NCBI GenBank assembly: GCA_030625695.1
Contig: DAOUQK010000027.1
Location: 1-19,084, forward strand
Direction: 5' to 3'
DNA: 19,084 nucleotides
DNA from: Paracoccaceae bacterium
Lineage (GTDB): Bacteria; Pseudomonadota; Alphaproteobacteria; Rhodobacterales; Rhodobacteraceae
In this document: piece by piece, positions 7,607 to 16,899 of the stretch
Layout: each line of letters begins with the position of its first letter
How positions within the stretch are numbered: position 1 is the first letter of the stretch
The notes under the pieces: generated by a model
What the model was told of the DNA's origin: nothing
What the model saw: only the letters and a program-made list of their open reading frames with translations
Database searches by the model: none
Made by a program: the position numbers and the translations under genes

Positions 7607-8821
7607 ATGAAACTTGTCTTCGCCCTTTTGCTGGTAATCACAACCGTAACGCCAACGTTTGCTGACAGGGTGGAATTGGGGCCACGCCCTTATTACCTGA
7701 TTGATCGCATGGCTGATGGCCCGCTTAAATCCAAACTGTTGTCCTGTGGCGATATGGAATTTCAGCCAAGCACGTTTTCGATCAGTCACCGTGGTGCTGC
7801 CTTGCAGTTTGCCGAGCATACCGCGCCGTCTTACAAGGCGGCGGCCCGGATGGGGGCGGGTGTTGTTGAATGTGATGTGACCTTTACCAGCGACAAACGC
7901 CTTGTCTGTCGCCATTCGCAAAATGATCTGCACACGACGACCAATATCCTGACAACCGCATTGGCGGATAAGTGTACCGCTGGTTTTTCACCGGCAAGCA
8001 GCGGGCAAAAGGCATCGGCTGAATGCCGGACGTCTGACATTACATTGGCAGAGTTTGAAACGCTTCAGGGTAAGATGGACGGTGCCAACCCAGCCGCGAC
8101 AAGTGTTGCCGAATTTCTGGATGGCACTGAAGGTTGGCGCACGGACCTGTACGCGGGCGAAGGAGGTGCTGTTGTTTCGCATGCGCAGTACATCGGACTG
8201 ATGAAATCCTTAGGCGTCAAATTCACACCGGAACTGAAATTGCCCGCCGTGCAAATGCCGTTTGATGGTTATACGCAGCAGGATTTTGCCCAGGCGCTGA
8301 TCGACGATTACAAATCCGCCGGGGTAGCACCCGGCGATGTTTATCCGCAGTCTTTTGATCTGGACGATATCCTGTACTGGATCAGGAATGAACCAGAGTT
8401 TGGCAAACAAGCGGTTTACCTGGACGCCTCATATCGTCGTCGCGGGTTTGACCCGACGGACCCGTCAACTTTCAAACCCTCGATGGCAGAACTGGCTGAA
8501 ATGGGGGTCAACTATATCTCGCCGCCCATGTGGATGCTGGTGACTCTGGACAACGGCAAAATTGTCGAATCCGCCTATTCCAAGTCGGCAAAGGCTGTGG
8601 GTCTTAATGTGATCACCTGGACGTTAGAGCGATCCGGGCCGCTTCATGCCGGGGGTGGATGGTATTACAGGTCCATCGCGGACGCCATCAAAGGCGATGG
8701 GCAAGTGTACGAGTTGCTGGACGTTCTGGCGCAGGACGTTGCGGTAAAAGGCATCTTTTCCGATTGGCCGGCAACCGTCACTTATTATGCCAATTGCATG
8801 CAGATCGGTAACCGGCTTTAA
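7607..8821 (+). CDS. Secreted glycerophosphodiester phosphodiesterase
   Basis: A 404-residue exported hydrolase releasing sn-glycerol-3-phosphate from deacylated phospholipids, which supplies phosphate or glycerol. Residues 1-19 are a Sec signal peptide (TPTFA|DRV). The GDPD TIM-barrel signature follows: SHRGA with His61/Arg62, EHTAPSY with Glu70, [12 protein letters not shown] with Glu88 and Asp90, and [14 protein letters not shown] with His103. Length matches the long periplasmic/extracellular form with extra loops rather than the short cytoplasmic UgpQ form. The ATG has AAAGGTG 6 bases upstream. It follows the dioxygenase by 52 bases on the same strand, but its role does not obviously join that pathway. 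Its 3' end overlaps the convergent permease gene by 4 bases. Confidence 0.92.
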   Translation: MKLVFALLLVITTVTPTFADRVELGPRPYYLIDRMADGPLKSKLLSCGDMEFQPSTFSISHRGAALQFAEHTAPSYKAAARMGAGVVECDVTFTSDKRLVCRHSQNDLHTTTNILTTALADKCTAGFSPASSGQKASAECRTSDITLAEFETLQGKMDGANPAATSVAEFLDGTEGWRTDLYAGEGGAVVSHAQYIGLMKSLGVKFTPELKLPAVQMPFDGYTQQDFAQALIDDYKSAGVAPGDVYPQSFDLDDILYWIRNEPEFGKQAVYLDASYRRRGFDPTDPSTFKPSMAELAEMGVNYISPPMWMLVTLDNGKIVESAYSKSAKAVGLNVITWTLERSGPLHAGGGWYYRSIADAIKGDGQVYELLDVLAQDVAVKGIFSDWPATVTYYANCMQIGNRL

Positions 8822-9639
8822 CGTCGGGCATTCCAACTGACCGATACGTGCTGGCGGGTATAAAATTCCCCCATCAGCCCGACCATTGTCAGGACAATGC
8901 CAACCCAAAAGGCATATTCCCAACTGGAATAATGCGGATTGTAGTTGATAAACACATACCCGCGCGCCTGGTCGATGGCATGAAACAGCGGGTTCCAGTC
9001 AAACATTGCCAGCATGAATCCGGGCAGCGTATTGGCCAGAAACATTTTACCCGAGGCAATCATATTGGCCCGTTGATAAAGGGTGGTCATGATCATCACA
9101 GCCGTAGGATTCCACGGTTTGATCACCATGAATATCAGCCCCACGGCACATCCGGTGAACCATGCCAGAATGACCATCGCATAAGCGCCAATCGGGTCAA
9201 ATATATAAAGCGGCGTAAAAGAGACGTGGTAGATGAACAGGATCATCAACATCGTTAACGTCTGCATATAAAGCGCGCTGACGGCGGCGGCGGCAATAGT
9301 GACTACCGTGTTCATCGGCGCATGCTGCATCATCGCACTGCTGGGCCCTTCGGCCTTGGCCACGGCACCAACCGCTTTGGTGTGGACCATGAACAGGAAC
9401 ACACCCGACATCACATACAACAGGAAATCACCCCGCACCGCATTGCCCCGCAGCCCAAGAACCGTGAACATCACATAAAACGCCGCGACAAACATCACCG
9501 TTTGCAGCATGTTCAGGGCAATCGCCATAAAGGCGTTGTTGTGGGTGGATCGGACCGAGCGGACAATCGAGTGAAAGATCAATTCAAAGATCGTTACCAC
9601 CGTTCGCAGGGTGGATTTTTTCCTGTGCTGCTTAAACAT
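8818..9639 (-). CDS. Capsule/polysaccharide ABC-2 transporter permease (KpsM/RkpT-like)
   Basis: A 273-residue integral inner-membrane protein with about six hydrophobic segments (roughly residues 38-61, 72-90, 108-138, 150-172, 191-213 and 243-256), as in permeases exporting capsule or related polysaccharides. The C-terminal stretch [24 protein letters not shown] is characteristic of the rhodobacterial KpsM-like group. It needs an ATP-binding partner, and none is in this window. The ATG at 9639 is preferred because it gives the [12 protein letters not shown] start expected for the family; an in-frame ATG at 9687 adds 16 residues without a ribosome site. It is divergent from cysQ and the rest of the glycan genes. 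Confidence 0.88.
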   Translation of the reverse strand: MFKQHRKKSTLRTVVTIFELIFHSIVRSVRSTHNNAFMAIALNMLQTVMFVAAFYVMFTVLGLRGNAVRGDFLLYVMSGVFLFMVHTKAVGAVAKAEGPSSAMMQHAPMNTVVTIAAAAVSALYMQTLTMLMILFIYHVSFTPLYIFDPIGAYAMVILAWFTGCAVGLIFMVIKPWNPTAVMIMTTLYQRANMIASGKMFLANTLPGFMLAMFDWNPLFHAIDQARGYVFINYNPHYSSWEYAFWVGIVLTMVGLMGEFYTRQHVSVSWNARR

Positions 9640-9705
9640 CGGTCCGTGATCCTGTTTGTTGGCTTGAAACCGCAACTTCTTGCGCATTGACTGCTTCTGT
9701 ATGAC

Positions 9706-9726
9706 ACGGAAATCTTGCCGTTCCGT
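9706..9726. promoter_or_regulatory. Inverted repeat between the permease and cysQ
   Basis: ACGGAA (9706-9711) and TTCCGT (9721-9726) are exact inverted copies 9 bases apart, in the divergent gap between the permease and cysQ. It could be an operator serving both directions. The short arms make chance occurrence possible. Confidence 0.25.
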
Positions 9727-9791
9727 TGCTGTCGCAGCATAAAGGGACGAACCGCTTATTTCAACAAATCCTGCAAGGTGAGGATATTTAC

Positions 9792-10589
9792 GTGAACTAT
9801 GATACTTTGATACCCGTGATCCGGACGCTGGCCATCGAGGCTGGCAACAAGATTATGGAGATTTACAACTCGGACGATTTTGATGTGAAGCTGAAATCCG
9901 ATGACAGCCCGGTAACCATTGCCGACGAGGCGGCGGATGAGATAATTTCCAAAGGTCTGCGCAGTGCCTTTCCCGAGATGTTGCTGGTGACCGAGGAACA
10001 ATCAGAGTCGCATAAAGTTAAGGGTGACACGTTCCTGATCGTTGACCCGCTGGATGGGACCAAGGAATTTATTCACCGGCGTGGCGATTTTACGGTGAAT
10101 ATCGCGCTGGTGGAAAACGGTGTACCAACGCGCGGTGTGGTTTACGCGCCCGCCAAAGATCGGATGTTTTATACCTTGGCGGATGGTCAAACGGTTGAAG
10201 AAACTGGTGACATGGCGCTGGACACACCCGGGCCGGTTAGTCCGATCAATGTGTCCAGGGCGGACAACGCCGCATTGATGGTTGTGGCGTCCAAATCGCA
10301 CCGCGATGCGGCGACGGATGCCTATATCAACAAGTACAACGTCAAGGACAGCAAAAGTGCGGGGTCGTCTCTCAAGTTCTGCCTTGTTGCCACGGGCGAG
10401 GCGGACATCTATCCCCGCGTTGGCCGGACGATGGAATGGGATACCGCCGCTGGCCACGCCGTTCTGAACGGTGCGGGCGGCCGCGTGGTGCGCTTTGATG
10501 ACCATTCCCCGCTGATCTATGGCAAAGAGGATTTCGCCAATCCGTTCTTTATTGCCTATGCGCCGGGTGTCGAACTTAAGCCCGCCTGA
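9792..10589 (+). CDS. cysQ: 3'(2'),5'-bisphosphate nucleotidase (CysQ, inositol-monophosphatase fold)
   Basis: A 265-residue magnesium-dependent phosphatase that converts PAP to AMP (and PAPS to APS). Motifs: TIADEAAD with Asp45, TEEQ with Glu68/Glu69, DPLDGTKEF at 85-93 with Asp85/Asp88, and WDTAAGHAVL near residue 218. The KEF after DGT is typical of CysQ rather than inositol monophosphatases. The start is a GTG at 9792 with AAGGTGAGGA upstream; extending to a TTG at 9726 adds 22 unrelated residues. Its TGA overlaps the kdsB ATG by one base (TGATG), so the two are translationally coupled. With a PAPS-dependent sulfotransferase at the right edge, its local job may be to remove PAP, a product inhibitor (inference). 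Confidence 0.93.
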   Translation: MNYDTLIPVIRTLAIEAGNKIMEIYNSDDFDVKLKSDDSPVTIADEAADEIISKGLRSAFPEMLLVTEEQSESHKVKGDTFLIVDPLDGTKEFIHRRGDFTVNIALVENGVPTRGVVYAPAKDRMFYTLADGQTVEETGDMALDTPGPVSPINVSRADNAALMVVASKSHRDAATDAYINKYNVKDSKSAGSSLKFCLVATGEADIYPRVGRTMEWDTAAGHAVLNGAGGRVVRFDDHSPLIYGKEDFANPFFIAYAPGVELKPA

Positions 10590-11389
10590 TGTCAGTTCTG
10601 ATCGCCATTCCCGCGCGCTACGCCTCGTCCCGGTATCCGGGTAAGCCTTTGGTTCAATTGAAAGGCTCTACCGGGGTGTCCCGGTCATTGATCGAACGAT
10701 CATGGCTGGCGGCATGCGCGGTTACCGGTGTGGACAAGGTGGTTGTGACCACGGACGACGACCGTATCCGTGTTGCTTGCGAAGCCTTCGGGGCCGAGGT
10801 GGTGATGACCTCATCCGCTTGCGTCAACGGCACTGAACGCTGTGCCGAGGCGCACGCGGCTTTGGGGGGCGGGTTTGACATTGTGGTGAACCTGCAAGGC
10901 GACGCGCCACTGACGCCACATTGGTTCGTCGAAGATTTGGTGGCAGGCTTAAGGGCTGCACCCGATGCCGGTGTCGCCACCCCGGTTTTACGCTGCGATG
11001 GTGCCGCGTTGAACGGTTTTCTGGCCGATCGCCGCGCGGACCGGGTGGGGGGCACCACCGCCGTTTTCGCCAGGGACAAAAGTGCGATGTATTTCTCGAA
11101 AGAGGTGATCCCGTTCACGTCCGAGGTTTACGCAGACGATGCCGAAACTCCGGTATTTCACCATGTTGGCGTCTATGCCTATCGCCCCGATGCCCTGGCC
11201 GCCTATCCAGGATGGCCGACTGGCCCGTTAGAGCGGCTGGAAGGGTTGGAACAACTAAGGTTCATGGAAAACGGGCGCAAGGTGTTGTGCGTCGAGGTCG
11301 ATGCCAAAGGCCGCCAATTTTGGGAATTGAACAACCCCGAGGACGTGCAGAGAATCGAGGCAATGATGGCCGAGATGGGGTTGGAGTAA
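10589..11389 (+). CDS. kdsB: CMP-ulosonic acid synthetase (KdsB family)
   Basis: A 266-residue cytidylyltransferase, activating KDO (or a related 3-deoxy-ulosonic acid) with CTP for lipopolysaccharide or capsule assembly. The N-terminal IPARYASSRYPGKPL (residues 7-21) is the nucleotide-binding signature; TTDDDRI, NGTERCAEA and the C-terminal HHVGVYAYR, LERLEGLEQLRFMENG and NNPEDVQRIE blocks follow in normal order. The usual QGDEP metal-binding motif is QGDAP here (103-107): Asp105 remains, but the following Glu is Ala. This may be a lineage feature of rhodobacterial KdsB-like enzymes, or it may signal a different sugar. It is coupled to cysQ by a 1-base overlap and followed after one base by a glycosyltransferase. 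Confidence 0.88.
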   Translation: MSVLIAIPARYASSRYPGKPLVQLKGSTGVSRSLIERSWLAACAVTGVDKVVVTTDDDRIRVACEAFGAEVVMTSSACVNGTERCAEAHAALGGGFDIVVNLQGDAPLTPHWFVEDLVAGLRAAPDAGVATPVLRCDGAALNGFLADRRADRVGGTTAVFARDKSAMYFSKEVIPFTSEVYADDAETPVFHHVGVYAYRPDALAAYPGWPTGPLERLEGLEQLRFMENGRKVLCVEVDAKGRQFWELNNPEDVQRIEAMMAEMGLE

Positions 11390-11390
11390 C

Positions 11391-12620
11391 ATGTCGCTGA
11401 CGGTCTCGATTGTGATCGTCAGCCGCCACCGTCCAGAGTTATTACGCCGATGCCTGATTGGCATTTCCCAACTGGATTACGATCCGTTCGAGATTGTCAT
11501 CGTTGCAGACCCGGCAACCTGCACCGGATTACGCAGTGTGCCTCAGGCCGCGTTCGCCAAAATCATCCCGTTTGATCAGGATAATATCGCGGCGGCCCGT
11601 AACGCGGGCATAGACGCCAGCGCTGGTGAGGTTGTGGCCTTTATCGACGATGATTCCGTGCCTGAACCCACCTGGCTGAAATTCCTGGTAGCACCGTTTT
11701 CACATGTCGATACCGCAGCGGCGGGTGGCTTTGTGCGTGGACCCAACGGCATTTCCTGGCAATTTCAGGCCTCAACCGTGGATCATACAGGGCGATTTGC
11801 ACCCGTTGGTGTGGACCCGGCGCTGGCCACCATTCTGATCCCCACCAAAAACCGGGCGATCTGCACGGCCGGCACCAATATGGCCGCCCGACGTTCGGTC
11901 CTTGAGGCGATGGGAGGGTTTGACCCACGTTTCAAGTATCACCTTGATGATGTTGATTTCAATCTGCGGCTGGCGGCGCAGGAACTATGCACGGCGATCG
12001 CTCCAATGGCCGAGGTCCACAATATGCGCGCCTCAAACAAATTTCGGCGCGACGACGGGGCTCCAATTGATCTGGGCGAAGTTGGCGCAAGCTGGGCAGT
12101 CTTTCTTGCCAAACATTGCCCCCCCGACCTTGGAAAATCCGCCTGGGAACGGGTACAGCGCGAAGAACGTGAACGGGCCTGCGGACATATGGTGCGCGGC
12201 CTGCTGGAACCGCAAGACGTAGGGCGACTCATGTCTCAGCTGCGAAAAGGTTACGCAACTGGTCAAAACCGTGGACAGGTCGAAGGTGAAATTGCGTCGA
12301 TATCGACGCGGCCTTTCCAACCAAACCCACCCAGACACGACTTTCGATCCATTGTTCTGTCCGGGCGTTTCTGGCAACGAACACATCTGCGCAACTCTGC
12401 CCGGTTCGAAGCCAACGCCGGTAGTGTTGTGACCCTTATCCTACTGACACCAACCGCCCTTTTTCATCATGTCCGGTTTAACCCGGATGGCTATTGGCAA
12501 CACGTCGGCGGGATATTTGGTAAAAGTGAGCGCACACATCGGTTAATCTCTTTCAAAACGTTCCGGCGCCGGGTTCAGTTTGAATCACATAGGGTAGGCA
12601 AGGTTCGTGGCTTACGCTAA
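11391..12620 (+). CDS. Family 2 glycosyltransferase (GT-A fold)
   Basis: A 409-residue protein. The first roughly 240 residues are a GT2 catalytic domain: VSIVIVSRHR at the N-terminus, NIAAARNAGIDAS at 65-77, the metal-binding FIDDDSVPEP with Asp86-88, and HLDDVDFNLRL near the acceptor-side catalytic position. Residues about 270-409 are not recognisable, are rich in Arg and contain no clear membrane segment, so the enzyme is probably cytoplasmic or peripheral. Donor and acceptor cannot be read from sequence. It starts one base after the kdsB stop and so belongs to the cysQ-kdsB unit. Confidence 0.88.
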   Translation: MSLTVSIVIVSRHRPELLRRCLIGISQLDYDPFEIVIVADPATCTGLRSVPQAAFAKIIPFDQDNIAAARNAGIDASAGEVVAFIDDDSVPEPTWLKFLVAPFSHVDTAAAGGFVRGPNGISWQFQASTVDHTGRFAPVGVDPALATILIPTKNRAICTAGTNMAARRSVLEAMGGFDPRFKYHLDDVDFNLRLAAQELCTAIAPMAEVHNMRASNKFRRDDGAPIDLGEVGASWAVFLAKHCPPDLGKSAWERVQREERERACGHMVRGLLEPQDVGRLMSQLRKGYATGQNRGQVEGEIASISTRPFQPNPPRHDFRSIVLSGRFWQRTHLRNSARFEANAGSVVTLILLTPTALFHHVRFNPDGYWQHVGGIFGKSERTHRLISFKTFRRRVQFESHRVGKVRGLR

Positions 12621-12701
12621 AGTAAAGGAATTAACGTGCCACAAATCGCACACAACCCTGGGAAAACCGATGATTAAATGCGGTAACGTCGGCAATGGCC
12701 A

Positions 12702-12707
12702 TATAAT
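12702..12707 (+). promoter_or_regulatory. Candidate -10 box for galU
   Basis: A perfect TATAAT lies 73 bases before the galU ATG, inside the 159-base gap after the glycosyltransferase. No good -35 hexamer is found 16-18 bases upstream. The gap suggests that galU has its own promoter. Confidence 0.3.
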
Positions 12708-12779
12708 TGCTGCAAAAAGGATGTATGAGACGGCAAATTACTCAACACAGGCACGTATTTTCAAATTTAAGGAAGAACA

Positions 12780-13673
12780 ATGCGTAAAAAGGTAACGAAG
12801 GCCATCTTTCCGGTGGCGGGCATGGGTACGCGATTTTTACCAGCAACCAAATCAGTTCCAAAAGAGATCATGACGCTGGTTGACCGACCCCTTGTGCAAT
12901 ACGCCATCGACGAAGCCCGCGCCGCCGGGATCAAAGAGTTCATCTTTGTCACGTCGCGCGGCAAAGGCGCGCTTGAAGATTATTTCGACCACGCGCCGTT
13001 TCTGGAACAGGAATTGCGAAAAAGTGGTAAAACGGACCTGTTGGATGCGCTGAAGGCGACCAATATGGAAAGTGGCGCAATCGCCTATATTCGCCAGCAC
13101 CGGGCATTGGGTCTGGGCCACGCGGTCTGGTGCGCGCGGCGTTTGATTGCCAACGAACCGTTTGCAGTGATACTGCCGGACGATGTGATCGCGGCGGAAA
13201 CACCCTGTCTTGAGCAAATGATCGACGCTTACGAAGAAACCGGCGGCAATATGGTTGCCGCGATGGAGGTTCCTGCGGACAAGGCCGCGTCTTATGGTAT
13301 TCTTGATGTGGAAGAGGACATGGGATCGGTTGTGTCGGTCAAAGGCATGGTCGAAAAACCCGAAGTCGGCAAAGCCCCGTCAAATCTTGCGGTGATCGGC
13401 CGTTATATCCTGTCTCCGTCGGTTTTGACCAATCTGAACAAGATGAAGTCGGGCGCGGGTGGTGAAATCCAGCTTACCGATGCAATTGCCCAGGATATTG
13501 GCACGGAAAATACCGTCTATGGCTATCGGTTCCGGGGTCAGCGGTTTGATTGCGGCTCCAAGGCTGGGTTCCTGCAGGCGACGGTGGCATTTGCTTTGGC
13601 GCGGGACGATCTGCGTGATGATTTGCTGCGGTATTTGCAGGAAATGGTTCAATTGGATAAAGCAGCGCAATAA
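12780..13673 (+). CDS. galU: UTP-glucose-1-phosphate uridylyltransferase
   Basis: A 297-residue enzyme making UDP-glucose from UTP and glucose-1-phosphate, the entry point to nucleotide sugars for glycans. The nucleotide-binding signature FPVAGMGTRFLPATKSVPKE lies at 10-29. VILPDDVI, GMVEKPEVGKAPSNLAVIGRY, GEIQLTDAI and RFDCGSKAGFL follow in the order typical of bacterial GalU, and the length is normal. The ATG has AAGGAAG upstream. The next gene is galE, 24 bases downstream, which uses this product. Confidence 0.97.
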   Translation: MRKKVTKAIFPVAGMGTRFLPATKSVPKEIMTLVDRPLVQYAIDEARAAGIKEFIFVTSRGKGALEDYFDHAPFLEQELRKSGKTDLLDALKATNMESGAIAYIRQHRALGLGHAVWCARRLIANEPFAVILPDDVIAAETPCLEQMIDAYEETGGNMVAAMEVPADKAASYGILDVEEDMGSVVSVKGMVEKPEVGKAPSNLAVIGRYILSPSVLTNLNKMKSGAGGEIQLTDAIAQDIGTENTVYGYRFRGQRFDCGSKAGFLQATVAFALARDDLRDDLLRYLQEMVQLDKAAQ

Positions 13674-13697
13674 ACTGCGTTTCTTGAGGGCAATACA

Positions 13698-14681
13698 TTG
13701 ACCAACATTCTGGTAACGGGCGGGGCGGGCTATATCGGTTCACACGCCTGCAAGGCTTTAAAGGCGGCGGGGTATACCCCTGTAACCTTTGATAATCTGG
13801 TAACCGGCTGGCAGGACGCCGTTAAATTCGGGCCGTTTGAGCGTGGTGAGTTGACAGACCGCGCCCGTCTGGACGAGGTTTTCGCCAAATACCAACCTGC
13901 CGCCGTGGTGCATTTCGCCGCCCTTTCGCAGGTCGGCGAGGCGATGGCCGAGCCGGGGCGATATTGGGCCAACAATGTCATCGGATCACTGACCCTGATC
14001 GAGGCGGCGGTAGCCGCCGGGTGCCTTGATTTTGTATTCTCATCAACCTGTGCCACCTACGGCGAGCATGACAATGTGGTGCTGGACGAAAACACGGCGC
14101 AATATCCCCTGAATGCTTACGGCGCGTCCAAGCGGGCAATAGAAGATATCTTGCATGACTTTGAGGCCGCATATGGGCTGCGATCGGTGATCTTTCGCTA
14201 TTTCAACGTGGCCGGGGCCGACCCGGACGGCGAAGTGGGGGAATTTCACCGCCCCGAAACCCATCTGGTGCCGCTGATGCTGGATGCGATTGACGGCAAA
14301 CGCGATGCGTTGACGGTGTTTGGCACGGACTACGACACGCCCGATGGCACCTGCATTCGCGACTATGTGCATGTTTGCGATCTGGTGGATGCGCATGTTC
14401 TGGGACTGAAATGGCTGGAGGCCGACAAAGGATCGCGGGTGTTCAACCTTGGCACCGGGTCGGGGTTTTCGGTACGCGAAGTGATTGATCAATCAAGCAG
14501 CGTTACCAACCGCGAGGTGCCGTTCACCATCGGCCCGCGCCGGGCTGGCGATTGCACAAAGCTGGTCTCAGGATCGGTGCGCGCCGAACAGGAACTGGGT
14601 TGGACGCCCACAAGGTCCACCCTGAAATCGATGATTGCCGACGCCTGGAGATGGCATCAAAGTGGGAGCTATGAACGCTGA
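13698..14681 (+). CDS. galE: UDP-glucose 4-epimerase
   Basis: A 327-residue short-chain dehydrogenase-fold epimerase interconverting UDP-glucose and UDP-galactose. The NAD-binding GGAGYIGSH is at 8-16, the catalytic Ser/Thr region SSTCATYG at 115-122, and Tyr141/Lys145 in YGASK. RYFNVAGADPDGEVGE and IRDYVHVCDLVDAH are classic GalE blocks. It begins with a TTG at 13698, preceded by GAGGG at 13686-13690. Its end overlaps the next glycosyltransferase start by 11 bases, which indicates coupling. It would feed galactose units to the transferases downstream. Confidence 0.96.
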   Translation: MTNILVTGGAGYIGSHACKALKAAGYTPVTFDNLVTGWQDAVKFGPFERGELTDRARLDEVFAKYQPAAVVHFAALSQVGEAMAEPGRYWANNVIGSLTLIEAAVAAGCLDFVFSSTCATYGEHDNVVLDENTAQYPLNAYGASKRAIEDILHDFEAAYGLRSVIFRYFNVAGADPDGEVGEFHRPETHLVPLMLDAIDGKRDALTVFGTDYDTPDGTCIRDYVHVCDLVDAHVLGLKWLEADKGSRVFNLGTGSGFSVREVIDQSSSVTNREVPFTIGPRRAGDCTKLVSGSVRAEQELGWTPTRSTLKSMIADAWRWHQSGSYER

Positions 14682-15705
14682 TCCGATCCCGCCGTCTCTG
14701 ACCCTGTTCGAGACATACAAGATGCGCCTTAGGCGGCGTCGGTTGTTATGGCGGTCCTGGCGGTCCCGGCGTCAGTTAACCGCGCGGGTGGATCGCACCA
14801 AGAACATCAGCCCGACGGATATTCTGGCAGTTGTGGTTCTGCGCAACGAAGCGCAAAGGTTGCCGTATTTCCTGGCGCATTATCGCCGTCTTGGGGTGTC
14901 ACATTTCCTGATCGTAGACAACGACAGTGACGATGGCAGCGCCGAGATGCTGGCGGATCAACCAGATGTATCCCTTTGGCATACAACAAAAAGTTACCAT
15001 GCCTCGCGTTTCGGGGTGGATTGGTCGACCTGGTTGCAATGGAAATATGCGCGCGCGCATTGGTGCCTGACGGTCGATGTGGACGAGGTTCTGATCTATT
15101 CCGGTTACCGCCAATACGGCCTGCGTGATCTGACCGCCTGGCTGGACAATCGCGGGGCAAAAGCGTTTGGTGCCCTGTTGCTGGATATGTATCCCAAAGG
15201 CCCCTTGTCGCACGCGTCATACACAGCCGGACAGAACCCAAGTGAGGTTCTGAATTGGTTTGACCCAAACCCCTACCGCAGTGAATGGCAGATGCCGATG
15301 GGCAGTCTTTGGGTGCAGGGGGGCGCGCGTGAACGGGTGTTTTTTGCCGATGATCCGCGGCGCTCTCCGACGTTGAACAAACTGCCCTTGGTCAAATGGT
15401 ATCACCGGTATGCCTATGCCAATTCGACCCATTCGATCCTGCCACCACAGTTGAACCTGGCCTATGACGGACCGGGTGGGCAACAGCCATCGGGGGTGTT
15501 GCTGCACAGCAAGTTCCTGCCTTTGATTGTCGCCAAATCAGCAACAGAAAAATCCCGCGCCCAGCATTTCCACACCCCTTCAGAATTTGATCACTACTAT
15601 GACGGTATCACCGCCGACCCCAACCTTTGGCACCCCCAATCACTTGCCTTTGAAGGGCCTGAGCAACTTCAGAAACTGGGGTTGCTTCAGGGGATCGACT
15701 GGTAA
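14671..15705 (+). CDS. Glycosyltransferase, Glyco_tranf_2_4-like (paralog 1)
   Basis: A 344-residue protein. After a basic N-terminus (Arg-rich, residues 19-44) comes a GT-A domain: VVLRNEAQRLPYFLAHYRRLG at 55-75, DNDSDDGS at 83-90 and the metal-binding DVDE at 136-139. Later blocks are LLDMYPKGPLS (170-180) and VQGGARERVFF, with no membrane segment. The family transfers sugars from nucleotide donors; the specific donor is unknown. The ATG at 14671 is chosen over an earlier ATG at 14635 because the family start and a GGGAG ribosome site fit it. It overlaps galE by 11 bases and is a clear paralog of the gene at 15844. Confidence 0.86.
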   Translation: MNADPIPPSLTLFETYKMRLRRRRLLWRSWRSRRQLTARVDRTKNISPTDILAVVVLRNEAQRLPYFLAHYRRLGVSHFLIVDNDSDDGSAEMLADQPDVSLWHTTKSYHASRFGVDWSTWLQWKYARAHWCLTVDVDEVLIYSGYRQYGLRDLTAWLDNRGAKAFGALLLDMYPKGPLSHASYTAGQNPSEVLNWFDPNPYRSEWQMPMGSLWVQGGARERVFFADDPRRSPTLNKLPLVKWYHRYAYANSTHSILPPQLNLAYDGPGGQQPSGVLLHSKFLPLIVAKSATEKSRAQHFHTPSEFDHYYDGITADPNLWHPQSLAFEGPEQLQKLGLLQGIDW

Positions 15706-15843
15706 CATTGCCGCCCAACCTCTGGCGCATTTGCCGATAATTTGAAGTACCACGTCGACCAATTGCAACACTTTCTAAATTCATTGATTTCATTAAGATA
15801 ACCATGCCATATTGCTGGAAAAAAGGCGGTTGAGGTCGGCAGG

Positions 15844-16899
15844 ATGGGGTTTGTCCTTGTTGGCCTTATTTGGGAACGGATTGAGCGCTTGAGCCTTTGG
15901 AATTCTTATCTGATGCGGGTGTTGCGCAAGCGACAGGTTATCCGTGCCTGGAGGAAATCCCGCGAACTGTTGGCGGTACAGGATTTGACGGATCGCATTC
16001 GCTCGGATGATATCCTGTTGATGTCAACGGTACATAACGAGAAAATCCGCCTGCCGTATTTCCTGGATTACTACCGCGATCTTGGGGTCAATCATTTCCT
16101 GATCGTTGACAATGACAGCACCGATGGCACCGAGGCCTATCTGACTGGCCAGTCCGATGTGTCGCTTTGGTATACCTCGGCCAGCTATAAAAAGGCCACG
16201 TTCGGTGTTGACTGGATGAACTGGTTGCACCGCACCTATGGCAATGGTCACTGGACCCTGACCGTCGATCCAGATGAATTTTTTGTCTATCCGTTCTGCG
16301 ATACAAGGTCGATCCGGGCCCTGACCGATTGGCTGGACAATTCGTCGATCCGCAGTTTTGGGGCGATGTTGCTGGATATGTATCCCAAGGGCCGGCTGGA
16401 CGAACACCCATACGAAGAAGGGCAGAACCCGTTTGAGATTACCAATTGGTTTGATTCAGGCAATTACACCCAGAAAAAGAACAATAAATTCGGCAATCTG
16501 TGGATTCAAGGCGGCCCGCGCTCTCGGGTATATTTCCGCGATACGCCGAAAAAGGCGCCGGCGCTGAACAAAATACCCCTGGTCAAATGGGATAAGAAAT
16601 ACAGCTATGTCAGCTCGACCCACATGTTATTGCCGCGCGGATTGAACCAGGTTTATGACGAATGGGGTGGTGAAATGGCCTCGGGCATTTTGCTGCATGC
16701 CAAGTTTCTGGATACCTTTGCCGCCAAGGCACAGGAAGAAATGGCACGTTCGCAACACTATGCGTCTTCGGCTGAATATTTGGCCTATGCGGATGCCGTA
16801 AAATCCCAACCCGAGTTGTGGTGCAAATTCAGTGAGAAATATATCAACTGGCGCCAGCTTGAGATTCTGGGGCTGATGTCCAAGGGAAACTGGGCATGA
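15844..16899 (+). CDS. Glycosyltransferase, Glyco_tranf_2_4-like (paralog 2)
   Basis: A 351-residue protein sharing block after block with the gene at 14671: HNEKIRLPYFLDYYRDLG, FLIVDNDSTDGTEAYL (85-100), FGVDWMNWLHRTYG, the metal-binding DPDE (142-145), LLDMYPKGRLDEHPYEEGQNP and WIQGGPRSRVYF. It differs in having DPD rather than DVD and an extra Lys/Asn-rich stretch near residue 212, so the two may have different donors or acceptors. A 138-base gap separates it from paralog 1; I see no recognisable gene there and no convincing promoter. Its stop overlaps the next start by 4 bases (ATGA). Confidence 0.86.
   Translation: MGFVLVGLIWERIERLSLWNSYLMRVLRKRQVIRAWRKSRELLAVQDLTDRIRSDDILLMSTVHNEKIRLPYFLDYYRDLGVNHFLIVDNDSTDGTEAYLTGQSDVSLWYTSASYKKATFGVDWMNWLHRTYGNGHWTLTVDPDEFFVYPFCDTRSIRALTDWLDNSSIRSFGAMLLDMYPKGRLDEHPYEEGQNPFEITNWFDSGNYTQKKNNKFGNLWIQGGPRSRVYFRDTPKKAPALNKIPLVKWDKKYSYVSSTHMLLPRGLNQVYDEWGGEMASGILLHAKFLDTFAAKAQEEMARSQHYASSAEYLAYADAVKSQPELWCKFSEKYINWRQLEILGLMSKGNWA

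Noticed and set aside
12607..12795. Short open frame between the glycosyltransferase and galU
   Set aside because: It overlaps both neighbours in other frames, lacks a ribosome site and has no recognisable motif.
15706..15843. Promoter between the tandem glycosyltransferases
   Set aside because: AT-rich words such as TTGATT and TAAGAT occur but not at 16-18 base spacing.
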